This document shows, one piece after another, positions 1 through 5,185 of a DNA stretch of 5,185 nt. The position numbers and the translations under genes were made by a program. The DNA is from Deltaproteobacteria bacterium (GTDB taxonomy: Bacteria > Myxococcota_A > UBA9160 > PR03). Every line of letters starts with the position of its first letter. Position 1 is the first letter of the stretch. The notes under the pieces were generated by a model. That model had not been told where the DNA came from, searched no databases, and saw only the letters and a program-made list of their open reading frames with translations. Location: positions 1-5,185 of the forward strand of contig JAGSPS010000242.1 in assembly GCA_018262315.1 (NCBI GenBank). Reading direction: 5' to 3'.

Positions 1-1
1 C

Positions 2-705
<704 letters not shown>

Positions 706-706
<1 letters not shown>

Positions 707-1122
707 TGCCGCTCCAACTCACCATCGTGACGCCCTCGGGCGTGCGCTACGACGGACCGGTCGAGCGCGTGGTCGTGCCGGGCGCCGAGGGCGACTTCGG
801 CGTGCTCCCCGGGCACGAGCGCTTCCTCTCGCCGGTGCGGATCGGGGAGCTGCAGCTCGAAACCGGGGGCTCGAACGGCAGCTGGGCCGCCGTCTCCGAG
901 GGCTTCGCCGAGGTGTCGGGCGACAAGGTCGTGCTGATGGTCGACTCCTGCGAGTTCGCGGCCGACATCGACGCCGCCCGCGCCGAGCGCGCCCGCGCCC
1001 GCGCCGAGCGCGAACTCGAGCGTCTGAAGCAGAGCAAGAACGACGAGACGATGTTCAAGCTGGAAGAAGCCGCATTGCACCGCGCGCTGATCCGGCTCCA
1101 GGTGTCGAAGCGCGGCATCTAG
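706..1122 (+). CDS. atpC: F-type ATP synthase subunit epsilon
   Basis: The epsilon subunit of the F1 central stalk. It binds gamma and the c-ring and can inhibit ATP hydrolysis through its C-terminal helices. At 138 residues it has normal family length. Residues 1-84 form the beta-sandwich domain, with the family signature around AEGDFGVLPGHE (27-38), although the usual 'GHAPLL' reads GHERFL here. Residues 86-134 form the two-helix C-terminal domain, very rich in Ala, Arg and Glu, ending in a recognisable EEAALHRALIRLQV. The ATG overlaps the atpD stop by one base. The nearest purine-rich stretch (GAAGGG, 685-690) is about 15 bases away, so translational coupling to atpD is likely. It is the last gene of the ATP operon here, since the next gene faces it. 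Confidence 0.96.
976..1012 (+). repeat. 16-bp direct repeat, 21-bp period, inside atpC
   Basis: The 16-mer GCCCGCGCCGAGCGCG occurs at 976-991 and again at 997-1012. The offset is exactly 21 bases, or seven codons, so in the atpC frame it encodes two successive heptads beginning ARAER. It lies in the first C-terminal helix of epsilon. A heptad period fits an amphipathic helix, so selection on the protein or local duplication could each explain it. Confidence 0.7.
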
Positions 1123-1135
1123 CGTTCGCGACGCA

Positions 1136-1154
1136 CGCGACGGCCGCGGTCGCG
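1136..1154. terminator. Possible weak hairpin between convergent genes
   Basis: In the 45-base gap between the atpC stop and the stop of the facing gene, CGCGAC (1136-1141) can pair with GTCGCG (1149-1154) around a seven-base loop. The stem is GC-only apart from one A-T pair, and no T-run follows on either strand, so it is not a classical intrinsic terminator. Its placement, where both transcription units end, is the main argument for a role. GC-rich DNA forms such stems often by chance. Confidence 0.25.
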
Positions 1155-1167
1155 GCGCCCACTTCTC

Positions 1168-1857
1168 TCAGGGGTTCGACTTCACCGGTGTCGCCTTGAG
1201 CTTCGCCTTGCCGGCTTCGACGACGACGCGGAAGCGCACCTCGGCGCAGCCGTAGCGCTGCAGGATCGCGGCGCGCTGTTTCTCGACGAGTTGGTCGAGC
1301 TTCTCGCGCGAGACTCCCGAGACGTCCTCGCCGCAGCTCGCGCGCGCGTTGCGATACGCCTCGAAGAGGTCGGTGCCGCCGGCCGTGACCTCGTCGGTAT
1401 TCCGCTTCGACGACCGGGTGGGTTCGGCCGGCACCTCGTCGCCGATGCCGCGCTCGCGTTCGTGCAGCTTGGCCTTGAAGACGTGGCGCTCGTAGGTCCC
1501 CGCTTCGATCTTGCGGAGCGTCTCGTCCCACTGCCGACGCATCGCGAAGAGGCGCGAACACAGCGTGTTGAACTTGAAGCGCAGCGCCGTGTTCTGGATG
1601 CCGATGTTCGAGTAGCGGGTGACCAGCTTGTTCACCTCGCCGCGGGTCAGCACCGGCTCGCGCGGCCGCGAACCGATGAAGTACTGGTCGTACTCGAACT
1701 TCAGCTGCTTGATCTTGTTGTCGAGGACGAGCATGTCCTCGGCGATTTCGTTCGTAGACGAGGGCGGCGGCGCGTTCGGCACGCGCTTCGGATCGGAGCG
1801 CCGCGGCGCGGTCTTGAGGGTGGAATCCCCCGCCGGGACTTCGACTAGACTCGCCAC
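1168..1857 (-). CDS. Conserved hypothetical protein, MXAN_5187 C-terminal-like domain
   Basis: Function unknown. The 229-residue reading (GTG start) has a Pro/Ser-rich probably disordered N-terminus (about 1-36). An alpha-helical core follows, with KQLKFEYDQYFIGSRPREP near 50-68 and a basic, aromatic helix from NTALRFKFNTL (89-99) through RRQWDETLRKIEAGTYERH (107-125). After a charged linker (136-160), a C-terminal module (161-222) runs from LFEAYRNAR and ends FRVVVEAGKAKLKA. This pattern matches my recollection of the domain named for Myxococcus MXAN_5187. No signal peptide, membrane segment or catalytic motif is evident. The protein is probably cytoplasmic. It converges on atpC. The start is uncertain: GTG 1857 leaves only two bases to the divergent ATG at 1860. 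GTG 1782 and ATG 1734 are in-frame alternatives, and ATG 1734 would keep the whole core (188 residues). The gene call is firm; the family name is moderate. Confidence 0.75.
   Translation of the reverse strand: MASLVEVPAGDSTLKTAPRRSDPKRVPNAPPPSSTNEIAEDMLVLDNKIKQLKFEYDQYFIGSRPREPVLTRGEVNKLVTRYSNIGIQNTALRFKFNTLCSRLFAMRRQWDETLRKIEAGTYERHVFKAKLHERERGIGDEVPAEPTRSSKRNTDEVTAGGTDLFEAYRNARASCGEDVSGVSREKLDQLVEKQRAAILQRYGCAEVRFRVVVEAGKAKLKATPVKSNP
1846..1851 (+). promoter_or_regulatory. Tentative -10 element for the nagA-like gene
   Basis: TAGACT matches the sigma-70 -10 consensus at four of six positions, including the first TA and last T. It ends eight bases before the ATG at 1860. I see no good -35 box about 17 bases upstream and no clear Shine-Dalgarno sequence before that ATG. 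If real, this spacing would place the transcript start at or next to the ATG, giving a leaderless or nearly leaderless mRNA. The evidence is a short motif only. Confidence 0.2.
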
Positions 1858-1859
1858 GC

Positions 1860-3056
1860 ATGCCCCGGCTCTGGCTACACGACGCGGTCCTGGTCGATCC
1901 CGAAGCGCCCACGGAGGCGCCGGGCGCTCTGCTGCTCGAAGACGACCGGATCGCGGCTCGACTCGGACCCGCCGAACCTGCGCCCGCCGGTGCAGAGGCG
2001 ATCTCGCTGCACGGCGCCCGACTCGCGCCGGGATTCGTGGATCTGCACTTCCACGGCGAACTGGCTGCCTGCGATCTCGATGACGCAGTGGGCGCGCTGC
2101 GTCGAGCCTCTTCGTACCTCGCGCGTCATGGAGTCACGGCATTTCTCGCGACCACGGTCGCCTGGCCGGCGTCCGAGCTACGTCTGCGCATCGAGCGGAT
2201 CGCGTCCGCACTCGCCCAAAGTGACTGGCCTGGCGCCGTGCCGATCGGCATCCACCTCGAAGGCCCGTGGATCCGGCCCGAGGCCGCGGGCGCACAGCCG
2301 CCGGGCGGCATCCGTCCCTACGATCCGGCCGAGGGCGCCGCGATCTTCGATCGCGCCGGCTCGGCGCTGCGACTTGTGACGCTTGCACCCGAGCTGCCTG
2401 GCGCGCGGCGGCTCGAAGCCGATCTCGCGCATCGCGGCGTCGCGATCGCCGTCGGACACACGCTCGCGAATGACGCGGACCTCCGCGCGTCCGTCGCGAA
2501 CGGCGCCTGCCACGCGACGCATCTCTTCAACGCGATGGGCTCGCGGCACCATCGCGAGCCCGCGCCCGCCGCGCGCGCCGATGGCTTCGCGGCCCTCGTC
2601 CTCGAAGAGGAGCGGCTCGGCTGCGACGTGATTGCGGACGGTGCGCATGTACACCCCGATTGGCTCCGCCTCGCGGCGCGCACCAAGCGATCGCGGCTGA
2701 TCCTGATCAGCGACCGCATCGACGTTCCGCAGGCGGCATCGGCGACGCCCGCGTGGCTGGCGGCCGATCGACTCACGAGCGACGGCGTGGCCTGGCGGCT
2801 GCCGGACGGCCGCCTCGCCGGTTCTCTGCTCACGCTCGACGCGGCGATCCGCAACGTTGCGTCATGGAATGTGATGCGTTCGCATGACGCAGTCGCGGCC
2901 TGCACACTGCGGCCGGCGCGACTGCTGGGCGTCGAACACGCGCACGGAACACTTCGCGCCGGAGCACGTGCGGATCTCGTCGCGCTCTCGGACGCCGGCG
3001 ACGTCGCCGCGACCTGGGTCGGAGGTCGCGAGGTGTTCCGCGCGACGCCCCGCTGA
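1860..3056 (+). CDS. nagA: N-acetylglucosamine-6-phosphate deacetylase-type amidohydrolase
   Basis: The family removes the acetyl group from GlcNAc-6-phosphate to give glucosamine-6-phosphate in amino-sugar and wall recycling, in the cytoplasm. The 398 residues are near normal length (about 380-400). Visible are the small beta domain (1-55), APGFVDLHFHG with HxH metal ligands H63 and H65, metal-ligand glutamate E134 in IHLEGPW, H200 (GHT), H221 in THLFNAM, R232 in the REP turn that contacts substrate phosphate in relatives, and H263 in DGAHVHP. The catalytic aspartate is D285 in ILISD, with LAGS at 319-322 and PARLLG near the C-terminus. HxH resembles the B. subtilis type rather than the QxN of E. 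coli. Oddities: the Gly-rich segment after HxH is replaced by GELAACDLDD, and the usual 'TDAM' is SDRID. There is no nagB or sugar transporter nearby. A related amidohydrolase specificity is possible, hence symbol by similarity. Confidence 0.85.
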   Translation: MPRLWLHDAVLVDPEAPTEAPGALLLEDDRIAARLGPAEPAPAGAEAISLHGARLAPGFVDLHFHGELAACDLDDAVGALRRASSYLARHGVTAFLATTVAWPASELRLRIERIASALAQSDWPGAVPIGIHLEGPWIRPEAAGAQPPGGIRPYDPAEGAAIFDRAGSALRLVTLAPELPGARRLEADLAHRGVAIAVGHTLANDADLRASVANGACHATHLFNAMGSRHHREPAPAARADGFAALVLEEERLGCDVIADGAHVHPDWLRLAARTKRSRLILISDRIDVPQAASATPAWLAADRLTSDGVAWRLPDGRLAGSLLTLDAAIRNVASWNVMRSHDAVAACTLRPARLLGVEHAHGTLRAGARADLVALSDAGDVAATWVGGREVFRATPR

Positions 3057-3060
3057 GCGT

Positions 3061-3744
3061 TCAGCCCGCGAGCAGGCGATCGAGGTCGATTGCGCCCGCC
3101 GGGACCCGCGCTTCGGCCGGGAGCGACTCGACTTCGCCGGCGAGGCGGGCGCCGAGCGACTCGCGCAGCGCGGCCAGGTTGGCGCGGTCGGACGACGAAA
3201 TGACGCGGGACCCGTGCGAGATTACGACCCCGGCGAGCACGAGACCGCGCCGTTCGATTGCCTCGAGCGTCAGCAGGGTGTGGTTGATGGTGCCCAATGA
3301 CGCGCGCGTCACGACGACCAGCGGCGCGTCGAACTCCGCCGCGAGATCGGCCATCGAGTAGCCGGCGCGGATCGGCACCAGGATTCCGCCGGCTCCCTCG
3401 ATCAGCAGGAACGCGTGGCGCCGGGAGAGTTCCGCATGGGCGGCGCGGATCACTTCGAGATCGACCGTACGCCCCTCGTGCGCGGCTGCGACGCTCGGCG
3501 CCGCCGGAAGGGCAAAGCGCTGCGGGCAGACGAGGTCGAGCGAATCGGTCGCGCCCGCTGCTTCGCAGAGCGAGATGGCGTCGAGGGGACCCTGGGTTCC
3601 CACGCCCGTCTCGATTGGCTTCATGACGCCCACGTCACGGTGGCGGCGGCGCAGCGCCGCGGCGATCGCGCCGGCCACGACCGTCTTGCCGACGCCCGTG
3701 TCGGTGCCGGTGATGAAGAGGCCTCGCGATCTTCTAGCGGGCAC
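3061..3744 (-). CDS. bioD: ATP-dependent dethiobiotin synthetase
   Basis: Catalyses ATP- and CO2-dependent closure of the ureido ring of 7,8-diaminopelargonate to give dethiobiotin, the penultimate step of biotin synthesis, in the cytoplasm as a homodimer. With the GTG start at 3744 it has 227 residues, normal for the family. The P-loop GTDTGVGKT is at 13-21, MKPIETG with the substrate lysine K42 at 41-47, D55, and LIEGAGGILVP with E116 at 114-123. TRASLGTINHTLLTLEAI follows from 146. I prefer GTG 3744 because it puts the P-loop close to the N-terminus as usual and has AAGGA ten bases upstream. An in-frame ATG at 3801 would add 19 poorly structured residues. The gene overlaps the end of bioF by 11 bases and follows it in the same direction, so translational coupling is likely. 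The Asn that contacts adenine in E. coli BioD (GWVAN) appears as Ser in GVVIS. Confidence 0.94.
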   Translation of the reverse strand: MPARRSRGLFITGTDTGVGKTVVAGAIAAALRRRHRDVGVMKPIETGVGTQGPLDAISLCEAAGATDSLDLVCPQRFALPAAPSVAAAHEGRTVDLEVIRAAHAELSRRHAFLLIEGAGGILVPIRAGYSMADLAAEFDAPLVVVTRASLGTINHTLLTLEAIERRGLVLAGVVISHGSRVISSSDRANLAALRESLGARLAGEVESLPAEARVPAGAIDLDRLLAG

Positions 3745-4939
3745 GAGTGGAGAGTCCTTCGGCGAGAACGGTCTGGCTGGCCATTTCGTCGCAGAGCGCA
3801 TCGGCGAAGGCGTCGATCTCAGAGTCCGTGTGGGTTGCCATCGGCGTCACGCGCAGGCGGGCGGTGCCTTCTGGCACCGACGGCCAGCGGATGCCCTGGG
3901 CATAGAAGCCGCGCTCGAGGAGTCGCTCGCAGGTCGCCATCGTCATCGCATTGTCACCGATCCGGACCGGCACGATATGCGTGGTGCTCGGCGCGGTCGA
4001 GATGCCCGCCTGCGCGAGCCGTTTGCGCAGGCGCGTGGCGTTCGCCTGCAGGCTCTCGCGCCGCCACGGCTCGCGCGCGACGAGTCGCAGCGCCGCGCGC
4101 GCCGCTTCGACCTGCGGCGGCGCGAGCGCGCACGAGAAGATGAACGGGCGGGCGGTGTTGACGAGCAGCTCGCGCAGCGCGACGCCACCCGCGACGAACG
4201 CCCCGAACGAGCCGAGCGCCTTGCCGAGCGTGCCGACGAGGACGTCGATGCCATCGGCGACACCGAGCAGCTCGGCGCTGCCGCGACCCCGTGCACCGAG
4301 CGCGCCGATGCCGTGCGCGTCGTCGAGCAACACCATCGCGTCGTGCCGGCGCGCCACCGGCACCAGCTCGCGCAGCGGCGCGAGGTCGCCGTCCATGCTG
4401 TAGACGCCGTCGAGCACCACGAGCACGCGCCGATGCGCCGCCGTTGCGGCGCGCAGCACCGCGTCGAGCGAGTCCGCGTCTCCGTGCTCGAAGACGTGCA
4501 CCGCGGCGCGCGCGAGCCGGCAGCCGTCGATCAACGAGGCGTGCACGAGCGCGTCCGAGACGACCGCGTCTTCGGGCCCGACCAGCGCCGGGATTACCCC
4601 GGCGTTCGCCATGTAGCCGGTCGAGAACGCGAGCGCGGCGGGCGTGCCGAAGAACGCGGCCAGCTCTTCTTCGAGTCGCTCGTGCAGCGCGAGGTTGCCG
4701 CTGATCAGGCGCGAGCCGCCGGCCGCGCAGCCGTAGTCGCGCGCGGCGCGTGCCGCCGCCTCGACCACTTCGGGGTGTCGCGCGAGATCGAGGGAATTGC
4801 TGCCCGCGAAGAGCAGCACGTCGCGCCCGTCGACCCGCATGCGCGGCGCCTGCGCACCGTCGAGGACGCGCATCCTGCGATACGTCCCGCGCGCGCGGAT
4901 CGCGCCGAGCTTTTCGCGGGCGACGTCCTCGACGCTCAT
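3734..4939 (-). CDS. bioF: 8-amino-7-oxononanoate synthase (PLP-dependent)
   Basis: Condenses a pimeloyl thioester with L-alanine, releasing CO2, to form 8-amino-7-oxononanoate, the first ring-building step of biotin synthesis. It belongs to the alpha-oxoamine synthase branch of fold-type I PLP enzymes and is cytoplasmic. It has 401 residues (family about 380-400). Visible are GSRLISGN (75-82), FSTGYMAN (105-112), H133 that stacks on PLP in SDALVHASLIDG, S181 in DGVYSMDGD, D206 and H209 in DDAHGIGALG, and the Schiff-base lysine K240 in GTLGKALGSFGAF. The C-terminal domain ends with RLRVTPMATHTDSEI. ATG 4939 overlaps the preceding stop as ATGA and has no good nearby Shine-Dalgarno site, so it is probably translated by coupling. 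The usual NDYLGL stretch near residue 47 reads SNSLDL, an unusual change. CqsA, KBL and related synthases share the fold, but the adjoining bioD settles the assignment. Confidence 0.95.
   Translation of the reverse strand: MSVEDVAREKLGAIRARGTYRRMRVLDGAQAPRMRVDGRDVLLFAGSNSLDLARHPEVVEAAARAARDYGCAAGGSRLISGNLALHERLEEELAAFFGTPAALAFSTGYMANAGVIPALVGPEDAVVSDALVHASLIDGCRLARAAVHVFEHGDADSLDAVLRAATAAHRRVLVVLDGVYSMDGDLAPLRELVPVARRHDAMVLLDDAHGIGALGARGRGSAELLGVADGIDVLVGTLGKALGSFGAFVAGGVALRELLVNTARPFIFSCALAPPQVEAARAALRLVAREPWRRESLQANATRLRKRLAQAGISTAPSTTHIVPVRIGDNAMTMATCERLLERGFYAQGIRWPSVPEGTARLRVTPMATHTDSEIDAFADALCDEMASQTVLAEGLSTRAR
3755..3759 (-). promoter_or_regulatory. Ribosome binding site supporting the bioD GTG start
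   Basis: On the minus strand AAGGA lies ten bases before GTG 3744, inside the 3' end of bioF. The spacing is slightly long but usable. It cannot serve the alternative ATG at 3801, which lies upstream of it, so it favours the shorter BioD protein. Confidence 0.5.
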
Positions 4940-5185
4940 TCTGCCGGTGCGGAGCCGTCCTGCTGCGCTTCGCTCGGCTGCGGCTCGCTGCGCACGCGGG
5001 CCGCAGGTCCGCGCTTGCGGGCAGCGATCTCCGGGCGCAGTACCTCGGCGCCGCCACCGGGAATCTCGAAGTGCACGGCCCCCTCGTCGTGTTCGAGATA
5101 GAGCGGGTTGCCGTCCACCTCGAAGCCGGCGTCGGTGATCATGCGATAGGTGTCCTTCACCGCGTCGCCACGCGTCGTGAGATAC
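4936..5185 (-). CDS. Unrecognised protein, C-terminal fragment, translationally coupled to bioF
   Basis: The frame is open to the right edge, so the gene's start lies outside the window; about 82 residues are visible. I do not recognise the family. The first half (YLTTRGDAVKDTYRMITDAG through AVHFEIPGGG) looks like the folded end of a domain, with a helix followed by short beta strands. From about residue 55 the tail turns basic (AARKRGPAARVR) and then Gln/Ser/Pro/Glu-rich, ending SAPAE, and is probably disordered. Its TGA overlaps the bioF ATG as ATGA, so it belongs to the same leftward operon. It does not resemble the C-termini of BioA, BioB, BioC, BioH or BioW as I know them. A GTG at 5160 is in frame, but the coding frame continues upstream of it without a stop, so that is probably an internal valine. 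Confidence 0.7.
   Translation of the reverse strand, partial: YLTTRGDAVKDTYRMITDAGFEVDGNPLYLEHDEGAVHFEIPGGGAEVLRPEIAARKRGPAARVRSEPQPSEAQQDGSAPAE

Noticed and set aside
1291..1848. A 185-codon plus-strand frame antisense to the MXAN_5187-like gene
   Set aside because: It is rich in Val, Leu and Arg in a pattern typical of the complement of a coding frame, and no motif is seen.
1055..1912. A 285-codon minus-strand frame overlapping the MXAN_5187-like gene
   Set aside because: Its product is low-complexity Arg/Ala-rich sequence, and it would overlap the ends of both atpC and the nagA-like gene. The 229-residue frame has balanced composition and conserved-looking helices.
3745..3801. An N-terminal extension of BioD from ATG 3801
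   Set aside because: It would add 19 residues before the P-loop, which is normally near the N-terminus, and enlarge the overlap with bioF to 68 bases. The GTG at 3744 has an AAGGA site at usable spacing.
3954..5057. A 367-codon minus-strand frame out of phase with bioF
   Set aside because: It is almost wholly Arg/Ala, as expected from a frame-shifted reading of GC-rich DNA, and bioF itself is intact.
3575..5101. A 508-codon open frame on the plus strand, antisense to bioF and bioD
   Set aside because: Its product is Arg/Ala/His-rich with no recognisable domain, and the minus strand of the same region encodes two clear enzymes with all their motifs. Long antisense frames are expected at this GC content.

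Overview
This is a GC-rich (roughly two-thirds G+C by eye), densely coding bacterial window of chromosomal housekeeping type. Nothing in it suggests a phage, plasmid, transposon, CRISPR array or RNA gene. The best taxonomic hint is a gene at 1168-1857 that resembles the C-terminal domain family named after Myxococcus MXAN_5187. With the GC-rich codon use this points to a myxobacterial or other 'deltaproteobacterial' lineage. That placement is inference, not proof.

Left end (1-1122, plus strand): the tail of an F-type ATP synthase operon. The C-terminal half of atpD (beta subunit) runs off the left edge. It is followed by complete atpC (epsilon subunit), joined to it by a one-base stop/start overlap (TGATG). 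The operon appears to end here, because the next gene faces it.

Middle (1168-3056): a divergent pair. A leftward gene of unknown function (MXAN_5187 C-terminal-like) converges on atpC. A rightward amidohydrolase of the N-acetylglucosamine-6-phosphate deacetylase (NagA) type starts almost at the same point. If the longest reading of the leftward gene is used, the two start codons are only two bases apart, so at least one start or promoter arrangement is unusual.

Right part (3061-5185, minus strand): a tightly coupled leftward biotin cluster. In transcription order it holds an unrecognised partial gene entering from the right edge, bioF (8-amino-7-oxononanoate synthase) and bioD (dethiobiotin synthetase). 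The unknown gene and bioF share ATGA, and bioF and bioD overlap by about 11 bases with the preferred bioD start. BioF makes the 7-keto-8-aminopelargonate skeleton. BioA or an equivalent, not in the window, aminates it. BioD then closes the ureido ring to give dethiobiotin. bioD ends four bases from the end of the convergent nagA-like gene.

I did not find a convincing undescribed system. The points most worth a second look are the unknown gene coupled to bioF, departures from usual motifs in BioF, BioD and the NagA-like enzyme, and the back-to-back divergent starts near 1858.
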